Below are positions 36,204 to 45,055 of a stretch of 64,000 nt of DNA, one piece after another. The notes under the pieces were generated by a model, which was not told the DNA's origin, searched no databases, and saw only the letters and a program-made list of their open reading frames with translations. The position numbers and the translations under genes were made by a program. This stretch comes from CALBPI01 sp038524795 (GTDB taxonomy: Bacteria > Pseudomonadota > Gammaproteobacteria > Steroidobacterales > Woeseiaceae). Within the stretch, counting starts at the first letter, position 1, and every line of letters begins with the position of its first letter. The stretch lies in the NCBI GenBank assembly GCA_038524795.1, contig JBCBIJ010000001.1, forward strand, positions 443,900-507,899. Direction: 5' to 3'.

Positions 36204-37124
36204 ATGGGCCCAGAGTTGGCGAAACGACTGCGTCAGATCATTGCGGTGCTACTCCTGCTGTGTGCGACGAGCGCGACGGCCGCACCTCGCGTGCTCGTCC
36301 TGGGCGCCGTGCACGACGACCCGAACGAGCACTACGCCGCGCTCAAACCGATCGCTGATTACGTAGCGACCGCACTGGCGCCCACGGGCATCGAAAGCGT
36401 CGAGATTGTCATCGTTCCCGACCGCGCCCAGATGCTCAACCTCATGCGCGACGGCCGCATCGACTGGATCAGCGAAACCGCCTTCGGCGCGGTCCACCTT
36501 GTCGAGCGTGCCGGCGCCGAATTTCTCGCGCGTCGTTGGAAGGACGGTACAGCGGATTACCGCAGCCTGTTTTTCGCGCGCAACGACAGCAGCATCGAAA
36601 CGCTCGACGATCTGGCCGGGCGTACGGTGGCATTTGAACACCGCAATTCCACCTCCGCGTTTTTTGCACCTGCCGTGATGCTCGGTGAGCAAGGCCTCGC
36701 GCTGCACGCCATGGCGTCACCTCGCGAGGCACCGCCGCCGGGCAGGTCGGGCTATGTGTTCTCGGGCGCTGAATACAACACCGCCGTCTGGGTCGACAAG
36801 GGCATCGTCGACGTGGGCGTGCTCAGCGAGAGCAACTGGCGCGACGCTGAAACGGTGCCACCCGCATTCATCGAACGTTTCCGAGTCATCGCTGTTTCGG
36901 AACCCATGCCGCGAGCCGTGGAGGTGGTTCGCGGCGGGCTCGACGCGGACGTGGCCGATGCTTTGCGCGAGGCGCTGTTCGCCATGCATGAAGACGCCTC
37001 GGCATTGCAGGTTCTCAACGCCTTCGAAGGCACCGCGCGCTTTGATGCGCTGTCCGACACGGATATCGACACGCTCTCGCGCATTCGCGAGGCGCTGCCC
37101 AGTTTCCGGGAGCAATTCCCATGA
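36204..37124 (+). CDS. PhnD-like periplasmic substrate-binding protein
   Basis: The 306-residue protein has an N-terminal signal segment (about residues 6-26, ending ATSATA). A phosphate/phosphonate-binding-like fold follows (PRVLVLGAVHDDPNEHYAALKPIADYVA, LMRDGRIDWISETAFGAVHLVERAG, DLAGRTVAFEHRNSTSAFFAP). No ABC permease or ATPase is present; instead the stop overlaps the start of a GGDEF-EAL gene (ATGA). A sensory rather than transport role is therefore likely. GAGGGAAGGA lies before the start. The ligand is unknown; phosphonate-like binding is only suggested by family. Confidence 0.85.
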   Translation: MGPELAKRLRQIIAVLLLLCATSATAAPRVLVLGAVHDDPNEHYAALKPIADYVATALAPTGIESVEIVIVPDRAQMLNLMRDGRIDWISETAFGAVHLVERAGAEFLARRWKDGTADYRSLFFARNDSSIETLDDLAGRTVAFEHRNSTSAFFAPAVMLGEQGLALHAMASPREAPPPGRSGYVFSGAEYNTAVWVDKGIVDVGVLSESNWRDAETVPPAFIERFRVIAVSEPMPRAVEVVRGGLDADVADALREALFAMHEDASALQVLNAFEGTARFDALSDTDIDTLSRIREALPSFREQFP

Positions 37125-39268
37125 GTGGTCTTCGTTTGTCACTAACCCAGCGCTACGCGCTATTGATCAACGGCACGATCCTCGCGGTCATCGTGCTGCT
37201 CGGTGCGCTGTTCCTGAACAAGCTCAAGGACACGAGCGCCGAGATCCGCGAACAAAGCGGTGGCGAACTCGCAAGCCGGATCGAGTCGCAGCTCGTCGAA
37301 AACGGCCAGCGCCTTGCCGACGGTCTGGCAGAACGCGCCGTCAACCCGCTCTACGCGCTCGACATGCGCAGCTTGCGCGACATGCTCGTCGAAGCTGCGG
37401 CAAGCGACGGTATCGAGTACGCCGTCGTGACCGACACTGACGGTCGCATCCTGCACGATGGCAGTCTGACCATCGAGAGCTTCGGGCAGCAGGCCCGCTG
37501 GCTGGACGTTAGTGACACGGAAGCACCCCTGGCACGGGTGTCAGCGCCCGTATCAATGGCCGGTGAACAACTGGGCGAGGTACATGTCGGCGTCTCACTG
37601 ACACCAGCGCTCGTGCAGGGCGAGCGTATGAAGACGCAGCTCGGTGACCTCATGGCCGCGCGCACACGCGACATGATGACGTCGATGGCGATTTACGTGC
37701 TCGTCCTCCTGCTGGCCGGGCTGCTGCTGGCCGCCGTGATCTCGCGCCGCTTCGCCACACCCATCCGCCAGCTCGCCGACTACGCGCGTGAAGTCGGCCG
37801 CGGCCGTCGCGATGCCCCTCCCGCCATGGAACGCGGGGACGAGATCGGCATGTTGGCGGCAAGCCTGGACGCCATGAGCCGCGACCTGCGCCTGTCCGCA
37901 GGCGAGGTCGACTACCTGGCCTACCACGACAGCCTGACGCGCCTGCCCAATCGCGCGCAGTTCAAACGCCTGCTGCGCGAAGAAGTAGAGCGCCTGCGCG
38001 CCGGCGGCCGCGGCTTCGGCGTGCTGTTCATCGACCTCGACCAGTTCAAGCAGGTCAACGACACGCTGGGCCACGAGGCCGGCGATGAGTTCCTGACCAT
38101 CGTGGCAAACCGCCTCAGTGAGCGACTGCAGACTGCGGGTCTGGACTTCGATGGCGAGCTCACGCTGGCCCGGCTGGGCGGTGATGAGTTCACCGTTCTG
38201 GCGCGCGGTGTCACGGAGCCCGCGCGCGGTGAGCAGCTCGCAGCCGCAGTTATTGAGACTCTGGCCGAGCCCATTGAGGTGCAGACCCAGGCGTTCTCGA
38301 TCGGCGCGAGTATTGGCATCACGTTCTGCCCGCGCGACGGTGACGACCTCAATGTGTTGCTGCGCAACGCCGACCGCGCGATGTACCGCGCCAAAGAAGC
38401 CGGCCGTAATACGTTCTGCGTGTACGACCGCAGCATGGACGGCACGGCGACGCGCCAGCTGTCGCTCGAGGCCGACCTGCGCGACGTACTGAACGCCAAC
38501 GACCTCACGCTGGCCTACCAGCCCATCGTGCGTGTCACCGACGGCGCCGTCGTGGCCGTGGAGGCACTGTGCCGTTGGCACCACCCCGTGCTCGGTTACG
38601 TGCAGCCGTCTCGCTTCGTGCAAATCGCCGAGCAGTCGGGCCAGATCGAACACTTGGACCAGTTTGTCGTCAGCCAGTTGCTGCACGACTTGTCACAGCT
38701 CCACGACGAGGGCTTCGCACATCTCGCGGGCAGCGCCAACATCGCGTCGCTGCACCTGCGCAAGCCGGCCATCCTCGAGCACATCGCGGAGCGACTCGAC
38801 TACTACCAACTCAACGGCGAGCACCTGCGCATCGAAGTGCGCGAGAAGAACGTCATGCGCCACCTCGAGCACGCCTCGGTCGGTGCGCGCCGACTGCGCG
38901 AGCTGGGCGTCCCGATCTGGATCGACGACTTTGGCACACGCATCGCCACGCTCAAGCACATCGATGTGCTGCCCGTGAGTGGCATCAAGATTCACAGCGA
39001 ATTCATTGACGGCATCTCGGCGGGCCAAAATCAACGCGTGGTGGCGCAGGCGATCACGGAGATGTGCCACAACATCGGCTTGCCTGTGACGGCCGAGGGC
39101 GTCGAACACCAGGAGCAGCTTGAGTACCTGCAGGAGATCGGCGCGGACTTCGCACAGGGCTATCTGTTTGCGCGGCCGATGCCCTATGACGACCTGCTGG
39201 GCTACCTGCGACGCCAGCGCAAAGGCGACGACGGACGCCTGATTCTGCTCTCGGATTACATCCGCTAG
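37121..39268 (+). CDS. Transmembrane GGDEF-EAL cyclic di-GMP protein with HAMP domain
   Basis: The 715-residue protein has TM1 (about 12-33), a periplasmic sensor region (34-185, PAS/CACHE-like), TM2 (about 187-208), HAMP (about 210-262), GGDEF (about 265-440; GGDEF at 353-357 intact, no RxxD inhibitory site before it) and EAL (about 455-705; E481-A-L). In the EAL half DDFG (602-605) and AEGVE are kept, but DDFGTGxSS reads DDFGTRIAT and the KID motif reads KIH (623-625), so hydrolase activity may be weak. It probably makes, and perhaps degrades, c-di-GMP. Translation is coupled to the binding protein upstream. Confidence 0.92.
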   Translation: MSGLRLSLTQRYALLINGTILAVIVLLGALFLNKLKDTSAEIREQSGGELASRIESQLVENGQRLADGLAERAVNPLYALDMRSLRDMLVEAAASDGIEYAVVTDTDGRILHDGSLTIESFGQQARWLDVSDTEAPLARVSAPVSMAGEQLGEVHVGVSLTPALVQGERMKTQLGDLMAARTRDMMTSMAIYVLVLLLAGLLLAAVISRRFATPIRQLADYAREVGRGRRDAPPAMERGDEIGMLAASLDAMSRDLRLSAGEVDYLAYHDSLTRLPNRAQFKRLLREEVERLRAGGRGFGVLFIDLDQFKQVNDTLGHEAGDEFLTIVANRLSERLQTAGLDFDGELTLARLGGDEFTVLARGVTEPARGEQLAAAVIETLAEPIEVQTQAFSIGASIGITFCPRDGDDLNVLLRNADRAMYRAKEAGRNTFCVYDRSMDGTATRQLSLEADLRDVLNANDLTLAYQPIVRVTDGAVVAVEALCRWHHPVLGYVQPSRFVQIAEQSGQIEHLDQFVVSQLLHDLSQLHDEGFAHLAGSANIASLHLRKPAILEHIAERLDYYQLNGEHLRIEVREKNVMRHLEHASVGARRLRELGVPIWIDDFGTRIATLKHIDVLPVSGIKIHSEFIDGISAGQNQRVVAQAITEMCHNIGLPVTAEGVEHQEQLEYLQEIGADFAQGYLFARPMPYDDLLGYLRRQRKGDDGRLILLSDYIR

Positions 39269-39280
39269 GTTGTCCTAAAT

Positions 39281-39294
39281 CTATAACATTATGA
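39281..39294. promoter_or_regulatory. Operator-like half-degenerate palindrome before the MDR operon
   Basis: CTATAA-CA-TTATGA matches the perfect palindromes at 28596 and 47976 except for the last two bases. TTGTCCTA at 39270-39277, just before it, matches one arm of the inverted repeat at 52607. The site lies about 90 bases before the reductase start, between the GGDEF-EAL gene and the reductase operon. Confidence 0.5.
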
Positions 39295-39300
39295 TAATAT

Positions 39301-39385
39301 CCGGCGGTCCCTGAGCCGCCGGAGCAGCGTGTTGTCCGCACCCGAATTCAACCCGTTCTTCGACCCCGGACACAGCGCAGCATGA
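39301..39385 (+). other. Leader hairpin and possible 18-codon leader peptide
   Basis: CCGGCGG (39301-39307) pairs with CCGCCGG (39316-39322). Directly after it, a GTG at 39329 with GGAG four bases upstream opens an 18-codon frame (MLSAPEFNPFFDPGHSAA). Its TGA at 39383-39385 overlaps the ATG of the reductase (39382). The hairpin partly covers the GGAG. The reductase itself has no good ribosome-binding site, so coupling through this short frame is plausible but unproven. Confidence 0.4.
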
Positions 39386-40392
39386 GCGCGCAGCAGACCC
39401 GCGTCGCGCTTGCGCGCTTCCCTGAAGGCATACCCACCGTCGACGATTTCAAGCTGACGACGGGGCCCGCGCCCACACTCGCACCCGGCCACTTGCTGGT
39501 CCGCAATCGTTACCTCTCACTGGACCCGTTTCTGCGCGGCGTCATCAGCGGCCGCCAGATTTACGCGACACGCGTTGAGCCTGGCGACACGATGCCCGGG
39601 AACACCGTGGCCGAGGTGATCGAGTCGGGCGCATCTGGCTTCGAGCCCGGCGATCACGTGGTGTGCGACGGCGGCTGGCAGCAAGTTGCCCTGGTGCCTG
39701 CGGCAACCGCGCGCAAAGTCCCGTCCGACGCCGATTTGTTGGGTCTTCGTGTCGGCATCTTGGGGATGCCCGGACTTACGGCCTACGCCGGGCTCACGCG
39801 CCTCGGTGAACCGCGCCCCGGCGACACCGTGGTGGTGTCCGCGGCCAGCGGCCCGGTCGGCAGCATGGTCGGTCAAATCGCGCGACTGCATGGCTGTCGT
39901 GCCGTGGGCATTGCGGGCAGCGAGGAAAAATGCCGCTGGGTCGTTGAGCAGGCGGGCTTCGATGCCTGCATCAACTACAAAACCGAAAACCTCGCCGAGG
40001 CCTTGGGTACGCACTGCCCCGATGGCATCGACGTCTATTTCGACAACGTGGGCGCCGACACGCTGGCCGCCGTGCTCACGCGCCTCGCGCTGGGCGCACG
40101 CATTGTGCTTTGCGGCCTCATCACGCAGTACAACACGAGCACGCCGCCGCCCGGCCCCAACCTGGGTCCCGTGATCGGTGCACGCGCCACCATGCGCGGC
40201 CTCGTGGTCTACGACCACTACGACCTCTGGGAACACTTCGCGACCGTCGCGGCGCCCTGGGTCCGCGACGGTCGGATTCAGTACCGCGAGACCCGAAGCG
40301 ATGGCTTGGCCGCGGCGCCCGAAGCGTTTTGCCGACTCATGCGCGGCGAGAACTTCGGTAAGGAGCTCGTAGTGATCGAGGACGACGCATGA
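39382..40392 (+). CDS. Zinc-independent MDR-family NADP(H) oxidoreductase
   Basis: The 336-residue protein is a medium-chain reductase of the leukotriene-B4-dehydrogenase / CurA type. LSLDPFLRGVISG near residue 45, GMPGLTAYAGL and the nucleotide-binding AASGPVGSMVGQIARLHGCRAVGIAGS are typical, and zinc ligands are missing. Such enzymes reduce activated C=C bonds of enals, enones or enoyl compounds with NADPH. It opens a four-gene operon (reductase, membrane protein, FAD oxidase, cytochrome) downstream of an operator-like site. Confidence 0.9.
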   Translation: MSAQQTRVALARFPEGIPTVDDFKLTTGPAPTLAPGHLLVRNRYLSLDPFLRGVISGRQIYATRVEPGDTMPGNTVAEVIESGASGFEPGDHVVCDGGWQQVALVPAATARKVPSDADLLGLRVGILGMPGLTAYAGLTRLGEPRPGDTVVVSAASGPVGSMVGQIARLHGCRAVGIAGSEEKCRWVVEQAGFDACINYKTENLAEALGTHCPDGIDVYFDNVGADTLAAVLTRLALGARIVLCGLITQYNTSTPPPGPNLGPVIGARATMRGLVVYDHYDLWEHFATVAAPWVRDGRIQYRETRSDGLAAAPEAFCRLMRGENFGKELVVIEDDA

Positions 40393-41045
40393 GTGGCTAT
40401 GCGCTCGCGCTCATCGCCCACCTCTTGCTGTTCGCCTACTGGCTGGGCGGTGACCTGGGCGTGTTCTATTCGAGCTACGTCGTCGGTGACCCGAAGCAGC
40501 CACTGGCCGCAAGGCAAACGGCGGCGGGCATTCTGGTCTGGCTCGACCGCATCCCGCGTGTCTGCCTGATCCTCATGGTGCCCGTGAGTCTGACGCTGGT
40601 GACCAACTTGGGCCTCGCGCAATGGCCTGGCGTACTGCTCTACACCGTGTGGGCCTTTACGGCGCTCTGGCTCGTATTGCTCTGGCGCGTCGAAGCCACG
40701 CATGCGGCGGCGCTGGCGGCGATTGACGCGCTGATCCGCGTACTCGTCATCGCGACGCTCGTGGTGCTGGGCATCTCGGCACTGCGCGGAACGGGCCCCA
40801 TCGCCGGCGCGTGGGTGGGCATCAAGCTCCTGTTGTTCGCGCTGGCCATCAGTTGCGGCCTGATGATTCGCAAGCTGTTCGCGCCCTTCGGCGCGGCCTT
40901 CGGGCGTCTGGCGAGCGAAGGCTCGACGCCCGACATCGAACAGGCCATCGACACAAGCTTGCGCCGCACGCGGCCGTTCGTCATCGTGATCTGGGCGTGC
41001 CTCATCGGCGCCGCCGCCGTTGGCGTCATCAAGCCCGCACTCTAG
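40389..41045 (+). CDS. Hypothetical membrane protein, about six helices
   Basis: The 218-residue protein is strongly hydrophobic, with about six membrane segments (near residues 5-25, 55-75, 82-102, 115-135, 142-160 and 197-215) and a soluble loop at about 165-195. Family not recognised with confidence; the layout recalls small CopD/DUF-type redox-associated proteins. Its start overlaps the reductase stop (ATGA) and the FAD oxidase follows after 11 bases. It may anchor or pass electrons for the operon's FAD oxidase and cytochrome, which is inference from position only. Confidence 0.75.
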   Translation: MSGYALALIAHLLLFAYWLGGDLGVFYSSYVVGDPKQPLAARQTAAGILVWLDRIPRVCLILMVPVSLTLVTNLGLAQWPGVLLYTVWAFTALWLVLLWRVEATHAAALAAIDALIRVLVIATLVVLGISALRGTGPIAGAWVGIKLLLFALAISCGLMIRKLFAPFGAAFGRLASEGSTPDIEQAIDTSLRRTRPFVIVIWACLIGAAAVGVIKPAL

Positions 41046-41056
41046 GGAGCACGGTT

Positions 41057-42661
41057 ATGCAGGCGGAACCCGCAACACCCCAAGCCTTCGCCGATGCGTT
41101 GTCGGACGCGGTCGGCGCAGACAGCGTCATTACCGACGATGCCGAACGTGAGTTTTTCTCACAGGACGTGTTTCGCAAGGGCGCGACCGTAGCCGCCATT
41201 GTCCGGCCCGGCGATGTCGGTACGCTGCAAGCAGCGCTCCGTGTCGCTGCGCAATTTGCGGTGCCCGTGATCCCCCGCGGCGGGGGCATGAGCTACACCG
41301 ACGGCTTCTTAGCCCAGGACGAAACGGCATTGCTTGTCGACACGGGCGCGCTCGACCGCATCGTCGAGATCAACACCGAAGACATGTACGTCACGGTCGA
41401 GGCGGGCTGCACCTGGCGTGCGCTCGCGGCTGCACTCGAACCTCATGGCGTGCGCACGCCTTACTGGGGCCCACTCTCGGGTTTGCGCGCCACGGTGGGC
41501 GGCGCGCTGTCACAGGGCAGCGTGTTCCTGGGCTCGGGGCAGCACGGCTCGGCTGCCGACAACGTGCAGTCGCTTGACGTACTGCTCGCCGACGGCAGCC
41601 TCGTGACCACAGGCTCTGCCGCCAACCAGCACGCGAGCCCGTTCTACCGACACCTCGGGCCGGACCTGACCGGCTTGTTCACAGGGGACTGCGGTGCACT
41701 GGGCATCAAAGTGCGCGCCACGTTGCCGCTGAAACGCCTGCTGCCCGAAACGCGCCACGCCTCATTCGGCTTCAAGACCTTCGACGCGATGATGCGCGCC
41801 ATGTGCGAGATCGCCCGCGAGGACCTCGTGAGTGAGTGCTTTGCGTTCGACCCGGGCTTGCAAGGCATACGCCTCAAGCGCTCCAGCATGACCGAGGACG
41901 TGAAGTCACTCGGGCGCGTGATCAAGGGCGCGGGTTCGTTGACTCAAGGGCTCAAGGCCGGTGCCAAGATCGTGGCTGCGGGCCGCTCCTTCCTCAAGGA
42001 CCTCGACTTTTCGATGCACGTCACGCTCGATGCGCGCACGGTCGAAGCCGCCGAGGAAAAGCTCGCAGCCGTACGACAGATTTGCGCTGACGGCGGCAGC
42101 GAGGTCGAGGCGACGATGCCGACGGTCATGCGCGCCGACCCGTTCGCCAACGTGAACTCGCTGCTGGGCCCGGGCGGCGAGCGCTGGGCCCCCGTGCACG
42201 GCATTTTTGCCATGAGCCGTGCCGCGGACGCGTTTCGTGCTGCCGAATCCGTGTTTGACCAACACCGCGACGCGCTCGACAGTCTGGACATCGACACGGG
42301 CGTGCTCATGTGCGCGATCGCCACCTCGGCCATTCTTGTCGAGCCCTGCCTGTACTGGCCCGACGAACAGATGGCGATTCACAAGCGGTTCCTTGACCCG
42401 CAATACCGCGCCAAGCTCACGGACTTTCCGGCCAATGAAACGGCGCGCGCCCGCGTGGCGCAGATTCGCGATGACCTCACGAAAGCGCTGCACGAGTGTG
42501 GCGCAACCCATTTCCAGCTTGGTAAGTACTACCCCTACCTCGATGGCATGAACGCACAGACGCGCGCCGCCGTGGAAGGCATCAAGGCCGCTGTCGATCC
42601 CGAGGGTCGGATGAACCCGGGCGCGCTCGGCCTGGCGTCACGAAACAGGAGTTCGCGATGA
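41057..42661 (+). CDS. FAD-linked oxidase (FAD_binding_4, GlcD/vanillyl-alcohol-oxidase type)
   Basis: The 534-residue flavoprotein has the PCMH-type FAD domain in its first half (AIVRPGDVGTLQAALRVAAQ, PRGGGMSYTDG, TVEAGCTWRALAAALEPHG, ATVGGALSQGSVFLGSGQHGSAADNV) and a C-terminal cap ending KYYPYLDGMN and DPEGRMNPGALGL. Related enzymes oxidise hydroxy acids or phenolic side chains and hand electrons to a cytochrome. The next gene, overlapping by four bases, encodes a dihaem cytochrome, as in 4-cresol dehydrogenase-like systems. No signal peptide is visible, so the flavoprotein would be cytosolic unless carried by a partner; this is unresolved. Confidence 0.88.
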   Translation: MQAEPATPQAFADALSDAVGADSVITDDAEREFFSQDVFRKGATVAAIVRPGDVGTLQAALRVAAQFAVPVIPRGGGMSYTDGFLAQDETALLVDTGALDRIVEINTEDMYVTVEAGCTWRALAAALEPHGVRTPYWGPLSGLRATVGGALSQGSVFLGSGQHGSAADNVQSLDVLLADGSLVTTGSAANQHASPFYRHLGPDLTGLFTGDCGALGIKVRATLPLKRLLPETRHASFGFKTFDAMMRAMCEIAREDLVSECFAFDPGLQGIRLKRSSMTEDVKSLGRVIKGAGSLTQGLKAGAKIVAAGRSFLKDLDFSMHVTLDARTVEAAEEKLAAVRQICADGGSEVEATMPTVMRADPFANVNSLLGPGGERWAPVHGIFAMSRAADAFRAAESVFDQHRDALDSLDIDTGVLMCAIATSAILVEPCLYWPDEQMAIHKRFLDPQYRAKLTDFPANETARARVAQIRDDLTKALHECGATHFQLGKYYPYLDGMNAQTRAAVEGIKAAVDPEGRMNPGALGLASRNRSSR

Positions 42662-43725
42662 TCGGAAGGTTCTGTGTTGGCTTGCTATCCTTCGCTCTGG
42701 CGTCCGCACATGCCGCCTGGGAACCGCCACCGCTGAGCGACGAAGACATGCAGCGCGCCGAGTCGAAGTATCAACAGTACTGCGCGCTCTGCCACGGCGA
42801 GGACCGCAGCGGCTACAAAGCCGATCACGCACCCTCGTTGCGCTCGCAGTCTCTGCTGAGCACCGGCCTGCCCGGATTCATCTACCAGACGATCGGCTGG
42901 GGTCGTGCCAACACGGCCATGGAGGGCTACCACGTCGAGATGGGCGGCCCGCTCAACAACGCTGACCTGCTGCTGCTCACAACCTGGCTCGCACAGGTCG
43001 AACCCGTGGAACTCATCGACCTGCCCGACGACGTCATCGAAGGCGACGCCGAGCTGGGCGGCGAGATCTACTCGGCGCAATGCGCGGAGTGCCACGGCGA
43101 GACCGGACAAGGCGTCACGGCCCCGTCGCTGGGCGACCAGGCGCTGCTCGCCCACGCTTCAGATCACTTCCTGCGTTACGCCATCGTCAACGGGCGCGAC
43201 GGCACACCCATGAAGTCGTTCGCAGACACCCTGAGCGATGATGAGATCAACAGCGTCGTCGCGTACCTGCGCAGCCAGGCGTCGGGCTGGAGCCCGAATC
43301 CACCAGCACTCGTCGAGCCGCCGGCACCCGATCAGTACGTGCTCAACCCCGATGGCGAGGCGCCGGAGTTCACGTTACGCGACGGTCGCTACGTACCCGC
43401 GGCCCAGGTCGTCCAGGCGATGACAGAAAAACGCAGGATGATTCTGCTCGACACGCGTCCGGCCTCGGCCTGGCAAAGAAGCCACATCCCGGGCGCCGTC
43501 CCCATGCCCTACTACCGCGACAAGAGTCGCGCGGGTGAGAACCTGCCCACGGACGGGACCTGGATCGTTGCCTACTGCGCCTGCCCGCACGCGGCCTCCG
43601 ACTTCGTGGTCAACAACCTCAAAGACCAGGGTTTCAAAAACCTGGCTGTGATTGATGAAGGCATTCTGCGCTGGACGGCGATGGGCCTGCCCGTCACGGC
43701 GGGCGCGCAGCTCGAAGCGCAGTAA
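42658..43725 (+). CDS. Dihaem cytochrome c fused to a rhodanese domain
   Basis: The 355-residue periplasmic protein has a signal peptide (about 1-19, ending SAHA), two cytochrome c domains with CALCH (42-46) and CAECH (142-146), and a rhodanese-like domain at about 245-345 (MILLDTRPASAWQRSHIPGAVPMPYYRD) with the active-loop Cys at C307 in YCACPH. Cytochrome-rhodanese fusions are unusual. The cytochrome part is a likely electron acceptor for the adjacent FAD oxidase; the rhodanese part may handle sulfur or sense redox state. Start overlaps the oxidase stop (ATGA). Confidence 0.88.
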   Translation: MIGRFCVGLLSFALASAHAAWEPPPLSDEDMQRAESKYQQYCALCHGEDRSGYKADHAPSLRSQSLLSTGLPGFIYQTIGWGRANTAMEGYHVEMGGPLNNADLLLLTTWLAQVEPVELIDLPDDVIEGDAELGGEIYSAQCAECHGETGQGVTAPSLGDQALLAHASDHFLRYAIVNGRDGTPMKSFADTLSDDEINSVVAYLRSQASGWSPNPPALVEPPAPDQYVLNPDGEAPEFTLRDGRYVPAAQVVQAMTEKRRMILLDTRPASAWQRSHIPGAVPMPYYRDKSRAGENLPTDGTWIVAYCACPHAASDFVVNNLKDQGFKNLAVIDEGILRWTAMGLPVTAGAQLEAQ

Positions 43726-43729
43726 GGGC

Positions 43730-44974
43730 CTAGCCCGAGATCGCTGCCACCGCCCGCGTGACGTCCGTCCCCGCGGGCTTCTGGAACAGCTTGAGTCCGA
43801 ACTCGGGCACGATCGCGAGCAGGCGGTCGAAGATGTCCGACTGGATGTCTTCGTACTCTGCCCAGACCGTCGTGTTCGTGAAGCAATAGATCTCGAGTGG
43901 CAAGCCCTCAGGACCCGGCTGCAGTTGCCGCGCCATGAGCGTCATGTGCTGCGCGATGCCCGGGTGTTGCTGCAGGTAGCGAACGACATAGGCTCGAAAC
44001 GTTCCGATGTTCGTGAGCCGCCGCCGGTTAACGGGCGCATCCTCGCCGACCTCGCCGATCTCGGCGAGCTTGTCCTCGAGGTAGCCGCGCAGCAGCTTGA
44101 AGCGGTGCAGGCGGTCGACACCTTCGGGCTCGAGAAAACCGATCGACGACACGTCGAGGTGCAGTGCGCGCTTGATACGCCGCGCACCTGAACGCGACAT
44201 CCCGCGCCAGTTCTTGAATGACTTGTCGATGAGCGCGTAGGTCGGAATCGTCGTGATTGTCTTGTCCCAGTTCTGCACCTTGACGGTGTGCAGCTGGATA
44301 TCGATGACGTCGCCGTCCGCGCCGAACTGTGGCACCTCGATCCAGTCACCGACGCGCACGAGGTCCTGCGCCGTGAGCTGAATACTGGCCACGAGGGACA
44401 ACAGCGTGTCGCGGAAGACAAGCAAGACGATCGCCGTCATGGCACCAAAGCCGGACAGCAGCAGCAGCGGTGAGCGGTTGATCAGTACCGACACCACGAG
44501 GATGGCGGCGAGCAACCAGAGCCCGAGCTGAACGAGCTGCACGAAGCCTTTGATGGGGCGTTGCTAGGCCGCGGCGTGGCGCGCGTACATGTCGTTGCCA
44601 ACGCTGAGCGCGCGTGTGATCGCACTGGTCAGCACGAGAATCATGTAGCCCTGCGTGATGTTGCGCAGCAGCGTCGCCAGGTCGTCGCTGAGCCCCGGCA
44701 CAAAGTCGAGCCCGATGTAGACGATCATTGCGGGCAACAGCTGGACGATGCGCCCGATCACGCCACGGTCGATGAGCGCGTCATCCCAAACCGTAGTGGT
44801 GCGACGTGACAGGGCGCGGGCGATGCGCACAAAAATGCTGCGCGCGATGAAGTGCGCGGCAATAGCGATGAGTAGCAGCGCGGCAAGCATCACCAGCGAC
44901 GGCAGCGTCGGGTGCCACGCGGCGAGCGGCTCGAGGAACGGCAGCAGCTCGAACAGCCGATTGGTTTCAGTCAC
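43730..44974 (-). pseudogene. YbdG-type MscS-family channel gene interrupted by an in-frame TAG
   Basis: Two adjacent frames form one gene of 415 codons, the exact size of E. coli YbdG. The first part (44974-44567) covers the N-terminal membrane region and ends YARHAAA; a single TAG at 44566-44564 follows; then the same frame continues QRPIKGFVQLVQLG and runs to the end (RRIKRALHLDVSS, MTLMARQLQPGPEGLPLEIYCFTNT). The segment after the stop aligns with YbdG without a gap, so only one codon is affected. It is either a recent nonsense mutation, a sequencing error (for instance from CAG) or readthrough. MscS-like YbdG channels respond to mild osmotic downshock. Confidence 0.85.
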
Positions 44975-45020
44975 GACCAGTCACTTAAGGCAACGGGAGG
45001 CGAAGGATACCGCAGCGGGT

Positions 45021-45043
45021 TGGCCCGGCGCAGGGCCGGGCCA
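45021..45043. repeat. Perfect 9-bp GC-rich inverted repeat
   Basis: TGGCCCGGC (45021-45029) and GCCGGGCCA (45035-45043) can pair around a five-base loop, immediately after the DUF1838 gene end (minus strand) and upstream of the channel gene. No clear T-run; it may still end the LeuCD-DUF1838 transcript. Confidence 0.6.
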
Positions 45044-45055
45044 GCCCGGAGAAGT

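Noticed and set aside
43730..44542. Two separate genes for the YbdG-like channel
   Set aside because: Both pieces are in one frame, separated only by a TAG, and together match YbdG end to end; the GTG at 44542 has no convincing ribosome-binding site.
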